A stretch of 64,000 bases of DNA. Source: Acidobacteriota bacterium. Its GTDB lineage: Bacteria; Acidobacteriota; Thermoanaerobaculia; Gp7-AA8. A model generated the notes under the pieces. The model was not told the origin of the DNA and ran no database searches. It was given only the letters and a program-made list of their open reading frames with translations. The stretch's first letter is position 1; each line of letters opens with the position of its first letter. The DNA lies in assembly GCA_021781455.1 (NCBI GenBank), contig JAJXWV010000069.1:1-64000 (forward strand), in the 5' to 3' direction. The position numbers and the translations under genes were made by a program. Shown here piece after piece: positions 49,081-57,032 of the stretch.

Positions 49081-50250
49081 TTGACGGAGATGATCCAGTT
49101 TCACGCGCTCGAAATCCCGCAGCTCGAACGGTTCCTGGAACGGCACCGTTCCGGTCTGTCGCTCAAGAGCGATGTCGACCTCGACCTCGTGCTGCGCCAG
49201 ATTCTGCAGAAGGCCTACGAGTTCGTGCCGTCCGAATCGGGATCGATTCTCCTCGACGACCCCTATCGCAAGGTTGCCAACCGCGGCGAGAACGAGCTCG
49301 TGTTCGTGGCCACCTTCGGCCACGCCAGCCGCGACCTGATCGGCCATCGCCTCTCCGCACACCACGGCATCGTCGGGCGTGTCTACGAGACCGGCACGCC
49401 ATATCTCTCGGCGGAGGTCGACCGCGATGCTTACTTCTACTCGGCGATCGATCAGCAGATCGGGCACAAGACGCACTCGGTCGTGGCGGTTCCGATCTAC
49501 ATCGGGAAAAACGTCTGCGGCGTGCTCGAGCTGATCAATCGCCTGGAGGGGAAGGCGTTCACGCAGCGCGACATGACCCTGCTGGAGATCTTCGCAGGCT
49601 ACACCTCGTTCATGCTGCAGAACGCGCTCGACGCCAAGCGCGCGCAGGAGTTGGCCAAGCGCGACGACCTTACCGGCCTCTACAACGACCGCTGGTTCAA
49701 CGTCCGGCTCAACGAGGCCATCGGCGATGCCCGGAAGTCGGGCAAAGAGGCCGTGCTGATCTTCATGGATCTCGACCGCTTCAAGGTCATCAACGACTGC
49801 CATGGTCATCTCGCCGGAAGCCAGGTGCTGCGCGAAGTCGGCTTCATTCTCAAGCGCTCCGTCAAGCAGGAGGACGCCACGGTGGCGCGCTACGGCGGCG
49901 ACGAGTTCGTGATGATCCTGCCGGAAACGAGCCTCGATGAAGGCGTCGAAGTCTGCGAGTCGATCCGCGATGCCATCGCCTCCACCACCTACCTCTCGGG
50001 AGAGTGGGGCTTCAGCATGCCGCCGCTGAATCTGCATGGAATCCTTTCCGCGTCGCTCGGAATCGCCCAGTTCGTCCCCGACCCGAAGTCGACGCAACCG
50101 CTCGACCAGGACAAGAACGACCTGCTGCGGCGCGCCGATGCCGCGATGTACCGCGCCAAGTCCCGCGGCAAGAACCAGGTCGTGGTCTCGCGCATGGGCG
50201 ATACCGTGCACGATGAGCCGGGCGGCGAGCTCTCCGAAGCCGCGCGTTAG
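49081..50250 (+). CDS. GAF-GGDEF diguanylate cyclase
   Basis: About 389 residues. A GAF domain (~25-175: RQILQKAYEFVPSESGSILL, HHGIVGRVYETGTPYL, VVAVPIYIGKNVCGVLELIN) precedes a GGDEF domain starting RDDLTGLYNDRWFN. The active site is RYGGDEFVMILPETS near residue 272, so the enzyme should make c-di-GMP. The RxxD inhibitory site is not present at its usual position. TTG 49081 and ATG 49090 are both possible starts. Confidence 0.92.
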   Translation: MTEMIQFHALEIPQLERFLERHRSGLSLKSDVDLDLVLRQILQKAYEFVPSESGSILLDDPYRKVANRGENELVFVATFGHASRDLIGHRLSAHHGIVGRVYETGTPYLSAEVDRDAYFYSAIDQQIGHKTHSVVAVPIYIGKNVCGVLELINRLEGKAFTQRDMTLLEIFAGYTSFMLQNALDAKRAQELAKRDDLTGLYNDRWFNVRLNEAIGDARKSGKEAVLIFMDLDRFKVINDCHGHLAGSQVLREVGFILKRSVKQEDATVARYGGDEFVMILPETSLDEGVEVCESIRDAIASTTYLSGEWGFSMPPLNLHGILSASLGIAQFVPDPKSTQPLDQDKNDLLRRADAAMYRAKSRGKNQVVVSRMGDTVHDEPGGELSEAAR

Positions 50251-50473
50251 GTCGCTGCTCGCAGTTCGCAGGAACCACCTGATTCGTACGAGTCACGACT
50301 TGCGAGCTCGTCAGGGCGAAACGTTGCGAGCTCCATGGGGGTGGGTTTGCAATGTTAGCGCAGCGACGCCCTCGAAGTAAGGAGTGCCGCTGCGGCGCGC
50401 GCTTTGCTATCCTCCCGCATCCTTCTTGAGCGTCCCGCAGCAAGCCCACAACCAACAGCACGGAGGTAGCACA

Positions 50474-51487
50474 ATGGCAAGAATTCAAGCCGAATACATC
50501 TGGATTGACGGGCAGAAGCCGACAGCCAAGCTCCGATCGAAGACCAAGATCATCAACGGGCCGGTCAAGTCTGTCAGCGACATTCCCGACTGGGGTTACG
50601 ACGGGTCGAGTACATTCCAGGCGACCGGTCACCACAGCGATCTGCAGCTTCGCCCGGTGAGGTTCGTCCCCGATCCGATCCGCGGCGACGACAACATCCT
50701 CGTGCTGAACGAAGTGCTCAACGCCGACGGCAGCGTTCACCCGAGCAACACCCGAGCCCGGCTGCGGCAGGTTGCGGAGAAGTACAAGGCCTTCGAGCCG
50801 TGGTTCGGGATCGAGCAGGAGTACACGCTGTTCGAAGGGGCGCGGCCGCTGGGCTGGCCGGAGAACGGATTCCCGGCGCCGCAGGGAGGCTACTACTGTG
50901 GCGTGGGCGCCGACGAGGTGTTCGGCCGCGACATCATCGAGGCGCACACGAGCGCCTGCCTGACGGCGGGGATCCACATCGAAGGCACCAACGCCGAGGT
51001 CATGCCGGCGCAGTGGGAGTTTCAGGTCGGTGCGCTGGGACCGCTGGAGGTCTCCGATGAGCTGTGGCTCGCCCGATGGCTGCTGTACCGCATCTCCGAA
51101 GAGTTCGGCGTCAGCGCCACGCTCTACCCGAAGCCGGTCAAGGGAGACTGGAACGGGGCCGGTGCGCACACAAACTTTTCAACGAAGGCGATGCGCGAAG
51201 ACGGCGGCCTGAAGGTGATTCTCGCCGCCATGAAGAAGCTCGAGCCGAAGCACGAGCAGCACATCGCTGTTTACGGCGCTCACAACCAGGAGCGCCTCAC
51301 CGGCGAGCACGAGACTTCGCCGATCCATTCGTTCCGCTACGGAGAGTACGACCGTGGCGCGTCGGTTCGGATCCCGATGGCCTCGATCAACGCCGGGAAG
51401 GGATACTTCGAGGACCGGCGGCCCGCCGCGAACATGGATCCGTACGAGGTCTGCGCCATCCTGGTGGAGACGGTCTGTGGAGATTAG
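50474..51487 (+). CDS. Glutamine synthetase type II
   Basis: A 337-residue eukaryotic-like GSII that makes glutamine from glutamate and ammonia; about 130 residues shorter than GlnA. Typical segments are AEYIWIDGQKPTAKLRSKTK, PDWGYDGSSTFQATGHHSDL, WFGIEQEYTLFEG, EVMPAQWEFQVGALGPLE and GAGAHTNFSTKAMREDGGLK. GGAGG lies before the ATG. It decamerises and is not adenylylated in known cases. The 223 bp upstream hold only short inverted repeats and a close TATCCT box at 50408. Confidence 0.95.
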   Translation: MARIQAEYIWIDGQKPTAKLRSKTKIINGPVKSVSDIPDWGYDGSSTFQATGHHSDLQLRPVRFVPDPIRGDDNILVLNEVLNADGSVHPSNTRARLRQVAEKYKAFEPWFGIEQEYTLFEGARPLGWPENGFPAPQGGYYCGVGADEVFGRDIIEAHTSACLTAGIHIEGTNAEVMPAQWEFQVGALGPLEVSDELWLARWLLYRISEEFGVSATLYPKPVKGDWNGAGAHTNFSTKAMREDGGLKVILAAMKKLEPKHEQHIAVYGAHNQERLTGEHETSPIHSFRYGEYDRGASVRIPMASINAGKGYFEDRRPAANMDPYEVCAILVETVCGD

Positions 51488-51505
51488 CCGTTGATGCCGA
51501 CCCGG

Positions 51506-51530
51506 CAGGGACGCGCAGCCGCGCGTCCCT
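51506..51530. repeat. REP unit, family A variant
   Basis: CAGGGACGCGCAGCCGCGCG... is a slightly shortened single unit after the glutamine synthetase stop. Confidence 0.75.
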
Positions 51531-51616
51531 CCTTCGCCCTTCCAGCGGAATTTCTGCACCGCGCGTCCAATTTGCATAGGAACCTTTCAGTCCTTCGGTC
51601 GTAGAATGGAAGGACA

Positions 51617-51934
51617 GTGGCGATGGAACAGATACTCAACCTGATCTGGATCGCGATCGCGGTCGGCACGGCGGTGGCAGTCCTGCCGCGGCGCCGTGAC
51701 GTGCGTGCGATCGCCGCCGTGGCCTGCGTTGCGGCCGTTCTGTTCCCCATCATCTCCGTTTCCGACGACATGCTGGCGGACCGGACGCTGCTCGACGCGA
51801 TCGCCGCCGTTCTCATCGGCTTCGGCCTCTTCCTCGGCCTTACGCTGGTCTTCCGCATCCGGTCGCAGCAGCGCTCCATGCAGCTGCTCGCGATCCCGAT
51901 TCACTCCGACCCACGATCGCCGCCCCGCGTCTGA
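51617..51934 (+). CDS. Hypothetical membrane protein, three TM segments
   Basis: About 105 residues with three hydrophobic helices (LNLIWIAIAVGTAVAVL, IAAVACVAAVLFPIISV, LLDAIAAVLIGFGLFLGLTL) and a polar tail. The start is GTG 51617 or ATG 51623. No family is recognised. Confidence 0.6.
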   Translation: MAMEQILNLIWIAIAVGTAVAVLPRRRDVRAIAAVACVAAVLFPIISVSDDMLADRTLLDAIAAVLIGFGLFLGLTLVFRIRSQQRSMQLLAIPIHSDPRSPPRV

Positions 51935-52449
51935 AATACGGCGCAGCGCGTCTGGCGATCGCAGCACTGGCATTCCTGCCGGTTTTTCCGCGAATGTCTG
52001 GTGTTCGTCAAAATCCGTAATTCCTCCTCGGATGGTTGAACCGGCGGGGATGCGGGTGCTGAATCGCTCAACGTGCCGCAGCCGTGGAATGGCGGCGTTC
52101 CCGCGTGTCGGCTATCCCCTGGGCCGACACCCGGGCTGCGGGGGCGCCGCCGTTCGACGGCTGAGGCTTTTCATTCATTGATGTCGTTCCGGCGGTTCCT
52201 CTCGCCCCATGGCTGCTGGACCGGGCTCGGTAAGCGAGGTTCAGCAGCAGGTCTCCCGGGCCTCGCGACCTCCGCGCTCCGCGGCAAAAATGCAACGCAG
52301 TGTCCGCCGCTGCCTTCGAAATCGCCCGCGCCGTCGCCGCCTCTGCATTTCCACATGGCCATCGTCTTGCGTGTCTCCGGGCTGACGGCCGGCGTCAGCG
52401 CCCCTGGAGGATGTCGTTGCATCTTCGCGAAGAAAAGGCGAGCACACCG
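51935..52449. other. Non-coding stretch with inverted repeats
   Basis: I see no convincing gene. It contains GTGTCGGC-TATCCCCTG-GGCCGACAC within a larger inverted pair (GCGGCGTTCCCGCGTGTCGG with CCGACACCCGGGCTGCGGGG, about 52088-52150) and a widely spaced ATGCAACG/CGTTGCAT pair (about 52291 and 52421). Open frames here have atypical composition. Confidence 0.5.
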
Positions 52450-53223
52450 ATGAGGCGCGATCTCTGGCTGGTCGTGATCGGCGCGTTCATCGGGCTCGTC
52501 GCCGCCGCGGCAACGGCGCTGCACGCACACCCGTCAGTGTTCACAGCAACGTTTGCATCGACACGGGCGCGCGCTTCCCATTGCGGCTGCGGGCCGCTCG
52601 CGGACGTCCGTGATCTCCCGCTGGTCGTCGATCCCGCGCCTTATGCCGGCCACACGATGGCGGTGCTGATCAGCGGAGACGGAGGATGGCGGGGCATCGA
52701 CAAGAGCATCGCCTCCGGTCTCAATGCGCGTGGTGTGTCGGTGGTGGGACTCGTGGCACCGGCGTACTTCGGCAAGCGGAAGACGCCGGAGCAGGCCTCG
52801 TGCGACCTGCGGCGCATCATCGAGTACTACTCGATCTACTGGCACGCGCCGAAAGTGATCATCGCCGGATACTCGCGCGGAGCGGGTGTGGCGCCATTCA
52901 TGGTCTCTCGGCTGCCTGCGAAATGGCAGGCTCACGTCGAATCGATCGCCTTCATCGCCCTCGAGCGGACCATCGATTTTCAGGTCACGCCACTCGACCT
53001 GTTTCGAACGGCGCCCGCATCGCATGACGTTCCGGTTGCAGGTGAGATCGCGAAACTGCACGGCAAGCGGCTGATCTGCATCTACGGTGTTCGCGACCCG
53101 GACAACCTCTGCCGCGACCTCTCGCCGTCGCTCGTGACCCGCGTTCCTGAACCGGGCGGACATCATTTTGCCGGCAGCTATGAAGAGCTCGCCGGAACGA
53201 TCCTGAAACTGTCGCACTCGTGA
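52450..53223 (+). CDS. VirJ/AcvB-like serine esterase
   Basis: A 257-residue secreted or membrane-anchored alpha/beta-hydrolase (DLWLVVIGAFIGLVAAAATA signal anchor). The family signature is AVLISGDGGWRGIDKSIASG, the nucleophile elbow IIAGYSRGAGVAPFM, and the C-terminal His GGHHFAGSYEELA. AcvB/VirJ proteins in Agrobacterium hydrolyse lysyl-phosphatidylglycerol. Here it overlaps the hydrolase-POTRA-barrel gene by 4 bp, so both may act on envelope lipids. Confidence 0.85.
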   Translation: MRRDLWLVVIGAFIGLVAAAATALHAHPSVFTATFASTRARASHCGCGPLADVRDLPLVVDPAPYAGHTMAVLISGDGGWRGIDKSIASGLNARGVSVVGLVAPAYFGKRKTPEQASCDLRRIIEYYSIYWHAPKVIIAGYSRGAGVAPFMVSRLPAKWQAHVESIAFIALERTIDFQVTPLDLFRTAPASHDVPVAGEIAKLHGKRLICIYGVRDPDNLCRDLSPSLVTRVPEPGGHHFAGSYEELAGTILKLSHS

Positions 53224-55862
53224 GAAGAATTCGATTGATGTCGACAGGCACAAGCGCCGCGAAGGATGCGCGTCTTCCTGAGCCGCCGGAGCGCGCCCCG
53301 ATGGTGAGCGTCGGCAGCGCGGCGAAGGGCATGTGTCATCCTGAGCCGCCGAAGCGCGCGCGGGTGGTGGGTGGCGGCAGCGCGGCGAAGGACGGCGAAG
53401 GATCCCCCGCAAGTTCATCGCGGGCCGGGTGGGCGCCCCTACTTGTTCTCACGGTGATCGTGGTAGGCGCCTCATCCCTCCACGCCGCTCAGCCGACCGA
53501 TTACGCTGCCGCAGGTCCTCACTCCGTCTCCGTCGTACGCGAGCAGTGGTACGACTCCGCGCGCCAGCGCAGCGTCCCGGTCAAGATCTACTACCCCGAC
53601 GACATCACCACACCTTCTCCCGTCGTGATCTTCTCCCACGGACTCGGCAATTCACGCGAGGGCTACGAGTATCTCGGCCATCACTGGGCGAGCCACGGCT
53701 TCGTCTCCGTTCACCCGGAGCATGTGGGTGCCGCACACGACATCGAGAAGAAGGGGCTGATCGCGCTCTATCGCGCCGGCAACGACCACAGCTACTGGCG
53801 TACTTACCCGGAAGACATCCGCTTCGTCATCGATCACCTTCCACAGTCGTCGGTGGCGTCGCGGGTGGACATGCAGCACATCGCCGTGGCGGGGCACTCT
53901 CTCGGCGCGTATGCGACTCTGGCGGAGGCCGGACTGATCGTGCCCGGAGCGAAAGGGTTGCACGACCCGCGCGTGATCGCCGGCATTCCGATCTCGATGT
54001 CCGAAGACTTCCCGCCTTCGGCCTATGGCGGGATTCGCATTCCGCTGCTGCACATCACCGGCACGCGCGACTCGAGCATCGTCTACGGCACGCTGCCTCG
54101 CGATCGCCGGATTCCATTCGACAGCATCACGGCGCCCGATCAGTTCCTGCTCACGATTCGCGGTGCGAACCACTCCACGTATTCGGATGACGAAAGTGCG
54201 CACAACCGCCGGGATCACGACCTGATCCGGGCGGCGACGACGGCGTTTCTCGACGCTTTCCTGCGCGGCGACGGCACGGCCCGGCAATGGCTGGCGGGCG
54301 GCGGCCTGCAGCAGTTCGCCAGCGCAGATGCGCGGCTGGAGATGCGGGGCGTGGCGGGAGCTCCGCTGCGGATCGGGCGGATCGAAGTGCACACCACGCC
54401 GCTGTTTTCGTCCGAGGAGGAATCGCACGGGCGGTTCTACGAAGTGGCCGATGCCCTGCACACGCCGACGCGCTCCGCTCTCGTGCGCAAGTTCCTGCTG
54501 TTCCACGAAGGCGATCTGTACGACCCGAAGCGGATCGTGGAGAGCGAGAAGAATCTCAGGCAGCTCGACTTCATCAAGGTGGCCACGATCAAGTCCGGCC
54601 CGCCGCACGACGGGGTCGTCGACATCGCCGTGGAGACTCAGGACGAGTGGACGACCGATCCCAACATCGATTTCGGTCATGACGGCGGCGTGGCCACCTG
54701 GAGTCTCAACGTCACGCAGAAGGATCTCCTCGGCAGCGGTGCCGAGGTCTCGCTGACGGGAGCGCGCGATCCGGAGCGCACCTCGCGATCACTGGAGATC
54801 ATCCATCCGGCGTTCCTTCGCGCGTATTCGAATCTCGACCTCACGCTGACAAAGGCCTCGGACGGCGGGGAGACGCGCGCCGAGCTCGGCCAGCCGTTCT
54901 ACTCCACGACTGCGCCGTTCTCGTACAGCATCCTGTTCGACCACGGCGCGAAGTCGATGCGCACCTTCGAAGACGGCGTGATGACTTCGCGCTTTCACGA
55001 GGACAACCGCGAGATCCGGGCCCTCTTCGGCGCGGCGTTGTCGGTCAGCGACAGGCACGCCCACCGGCTGCTGTTCGGGGTGGATCTTCAGGACAGCACC
55101 TTCGGCCTGCTCGAAGGCGACGGCAGTCCGCTGGATCGACATTTTCAATGGGCCCTTCTCGGCTATGAGTTCGCGTCGCAGGACCTGGTGAAGCTCGATT
55201 ACGTCGACCACGATGCCCGCTTCGACGATTTCGAGCTCGGCCCGCACGCCGCGGTCATGTTCGGAGTCTCGCCGCGAGGAGTGACCGATCGGGTCACCCA
55301 GCTCGTGAACGCGAGCGCCTCGACCGGCTTTCGACTCGGCGAGCACGCCTTCGTCGTTCCCAGTGCTGCCTACACGAGCCGTTTCGAGGGCGGCCCGCAG
55401 AATGAGATCGCCACGGCCGAACTGCGTCTGATCTGGCGTCCCGACACCAGGCCCATCCAGACCTTCGTCTCGCGGCTGCGCATCGACGATGGTCACAATC
55501 TCGACCGCGATGTGCAGTTCTTCGCGGACGGGCTGCGCGGGCTGCGCGGATACCCGGCCTACGCGTTCGCGGGCGATCGGGCCGTCGTGTTCAACGCCGA
55601 GCATCGCCTGTTCCTCGGTCGCGAGCTGCTGCAGCTCTTCGCGCCGGCGGCGGCGATCTTCATTGATTCCGGAACTGCTTCACCGGCGGGTCAGCGGATC
55701 CGTTTCGGCGATTTCAAAACTGACGTCGGCGCTGGATTGCGGATCGCAATCGCACGTGCCGAGTCGACCGTACTTCGATTGGATATGGCATATGCACTCA
55801 ACAACAGTCCCACAGGAAAACGCGGTTTCGTCTTCTCGTTCGGCACGACGCAGGCTTTCTGA
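53220..55862 (+). CDS. Alpha/beta-hydrolase fused to POTRA and outer-membrane barrel
   Basis: About 880 residues from GTG 53220 (ATG 53238 possible). After a repeat-derived N-terminal ~66 residues comes a signal sequence (PLLVLTVIVVGASSLHAAQ). Residues ~95-370 are a PAF-acetylhydrolase/dienelactone-hydrolase-like domain: FSHGLGNSREGYEYL, AVAGHSLGAYAT (Ser ~227), ITGTRDSSIV, IRGANHSTY complete a Ser-Asp-His triad. A POTRA domain (~386-460, KFLLFHEGDLYDPKRIVESE) and a BamA/TpsB-like barrel ending FVFSFGTTQAF follow. The plan equals type Vd (PlpD) but with another passenger fold. Confidence 0.88.
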   Translation: MRRIRLMSTGTSAAKDARLPEPPERAPMVSVGSAAKGMCHPEPPKRARVVGGGSAAKDGEGSPASSSRAGWAPLLVLTVIVVGASSLHAAQPTDYAAAGPHSVSVVREQWYDSARQRSVPVKIYYPDDITTPSPVVIFSHGLGNSREGYEYLGHHWASHGFVSVHPEHVGAAHDIEKKGLIALYRAGNDHSYWRTYPEDIRFVIDHLPQSSVASRVDMQHIAVAGHSLGAYATLAEAGLIVPGAKGLHDPRVIAGIPISMSEDFPPSAYGGIRIPLLHITGTRDSSIVYGTLPRDRRIPFDSITAPDQFLLTIRGANHSTYSDDESAHNRRDHDLIRAATTAFLDAFLRGDGTARQWLAGGGLQQFASADARLEMRGVAGAPLRIGRIEVHTTPLFSSEEESHGRFYEVADALHTPTRSALVRKFLLFHEGDLYDPKRIVESEKNLRQLDFIKVATIKSGPPHDGVVDIAVETQDEWTTDPNIDFGHDGGVATWSLNVTQKDLLGSGAEVSLTGARDPERTSRSLEIIHPAFLRAYSNLDLTLTKASDGGETRAELGQPFYSTTAPFSYSILFDHGAKSMRTFEDGVMTSRFHEDNREIRALFGAALSVSDRHAHRLLFGVDLQDSTFGLLEGDGSPLDRHFQWALLGYEFASQDLVKLDYVDHDARFDDFELGPHAAVMFGVSPRGVTDRVTQLVNASASTGFRLGEHAFVVPSAAYTSRFEGGPQNEIATAELRLIWRPDTRPIQTFVSRLRIDDGHNLDRDVQFFADGLRGLRGYPAYAFAGDRAVVFNAEHRLFLGRELLQLFAPAAAIFIDSGTASPAGQRIRFGDFKTDVGAGLRIAIARAESTVLRLDMAYALNNSPTGKRGFVFSFGTTQAF
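53250..53405. repeat. Tandem diverged half copies of family B in a gene start
   Basis: AGCGCCGCGAAGGATG, then CCTGAGCCGCCGGAGCGCGC...GCAGCGCGGCGAAGGGC and CCTGAGCCGCCGAAGCGCGC...GCAGCGCGGCGAAGGACG repeat with a ~65-70 bp period. They encode the peptide repeats SAAKDARLPEPPERAP, SAAKGMCHPEPPKRAR and SAAKDGEG before the signal sequence. Confidence 0.85.
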
Positions 55863-56535
55863 GCGGCGGCAGTGTCATTCTCGGTGTCATCCTGAGCCGC
55901 CGCAGCGGGCGCGGGCGGGGTGGTGGAAAGAGCACGCGAGAAGTCTTGCGATCTTCGCCATTCTCCTCGCGACGACCCTGCTTGTACCGCCGCCCTCCGC
56001 GATGGCCGGTCCCATCGAGGTGTTTGCGGCCGCTCTCGGCGGTGCAAACCACGAGTTCGGCTCGCTCACGCCCACCGACTGGCGCCTTCACGCGGGCCGC
56101 GGCGCCGCAGCGGGTCTGGATTGGTATTTCGCGCGCCACCTCTCGGCACAGGTGCAGACCGGACTGGAAACCGAGAACATCCGTGTGAGCGGCAGCCAGC
56201 GGGGCCACTTTCACATCATCCCGACCTCCGCGCTCGTCCAGTATCACCCGGTCACCGATTCGATCGTCGAGCCGTACGTCGGCGTCGGCGTGGCGTATCT
56301 GATGTTCCGCGGCGGCGTGACGACTGCATACGGCCGCGCCGAACAGCCCGACCACGCCGCGCTCATGACTGACGCCGGCATCAACTACGTCGTAGCCCGG
56401 CACTGGCGCGTGAGCATCGGCGCGGAGTACGGGCCGGCGCGATCGACTGCGGAAATCACCCATCCCGGCGCGAAGACCGACAAGGTCGACTACCACCAGC
56501 TCTACATCGCGACCGGAGTGCGGTACCGCTTCTGA
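55792..56535 (+). CDS. OmpW-like outer-membrane protein with disturbed 5' end
   Basis: The mature part, from about 55990, is an eight-stranded OmpW-type barrel: SAQVQTGLETENIRVSG, PTSALVQYHPVTDSIVEPYV, GVGVAYLMFRGG, and a C-terminal YIATGVRYRF. A signal sequence (SLAIFAILLATTLLVPPPSA) precedes it. No ATG, GTG or TTG exists in frame between the end of the previous gene and the signal sequence; the nearest, ATG 55792, lies inside that gene. A family B half copy occupies the missing 5' segment. OmpW proteins transport small hydrophobic molecules. Confidence 0.65.
   Translation: MHSTTVPQENAVSSSRSARRRLSERRQCHSRCHPEPPQRARAGWWKEHARSLAIFAILLATTLLVPPPSAMAGPIEVFAAALGGANHEFGSLTPTDWRLHAGRGAAAGLDWYFARHLSAQVQTGLETENIRVSGSQRGHFHIIPTSALVQYHPVTDSIVEPYVGVGVAYLMFRGGVTTAYGRAEQPDHAALMTDAGINYVVARHWRVSIGAEYGPARSTAEITHPGAKTDKVDYHQLYIATGVRYRF
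55885..55960. repeat. Family B half copy at the OmpW-like 5' end
   Basis: TCATCCTGAGCCGCCGCAGC...GGTGGAAAGAGCACGCGAGAAG...CTTGCGATCTTCGCC follows the family B half-copy pattern and is read in frame as HPEPPQRARAGWWK just before the signal sequence. Confidence 0.75.
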
Positions 56536-56558
56536 CCAGTTCGCAGACCACAGGTCCC

Positions 56559-56767
56559 TGTCATCCCAATGGCCTTAACTTATGAATTGTCAGCGCGTCA
56601 GACCCCTCATCCGCCTTCGGCACCTTCTCCCCGCTGCGGCGGGGAGAAGGGCAACAAAACTCGCCTTCGCAACAAGTTCCCCCTCTCCCCGTCGCAACGG
56701 GGAGAGGGCCGGGGTGAGGGGTCTTACGCGGCAGCGATCCTGTTAGGTTAAGACCATTGGGATGACA
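56559..56767. mobile_element. 209-bp non-coding inverted-repeat element
   Basis: Outer arms TGTCATCCCAATGGCCTTAA and TTAAGACCATTGGGATGACA enclose nested inverted repeats (GACCCCTCATCC.../...GGGGTGAGGGGTC, and CTTCTCCCCGCTGCGGCGGGG with CCCTCTCCCCGTCGCAACGGG). It is MITE-like and sits just beyond the broken mgtC remnant. Confidence 0.75.
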
Positions 56768-56839
56768 AGTCGGCGGGCGTGCTACCTGCGCCCGCCCTCT
56801 GCGCTTTACATGTGCTCTTCGCCGGGCGAGCTCTGGCGG

Positions 56840-56983
56840 ACGTGTGGCCGCACCGATGGCCACGAGCGAGTTCGTCTTCAGACCCGCTGTCTTGTGACGC
56901 CACTCCCGCTCGATCCCGACGACTGCCCCGAAAACCAGGGCCATCCCCAGGCGAAGAAGTGCGGTGTGAGCATCGACGATCAT
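56840..56983 (-). pseudogene. Remnant of an MgtC/SapB-family membrane gene
   Basis: From ATG 56983 the minus strand encodes ~48 residues typical of the MgtC/SapB N-terminus (LLRLGMALVFGAVVGIEREW, then HKTAGLKTNSLVAIGAA). The frame then runs into an unrelated repeat-like sequence (about 56770-56840) and the 209-bp element, so TM2-TM5 and the rest are missing. Intact MgtC proteins are ~150-230 residues. Confidence 0.8.
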
Positions 56984-57032
56984 GCGCTGCTGATCGGCTG
57001 CCGGCCACAACGGCCGGCAGCCGAAAGCCCGT

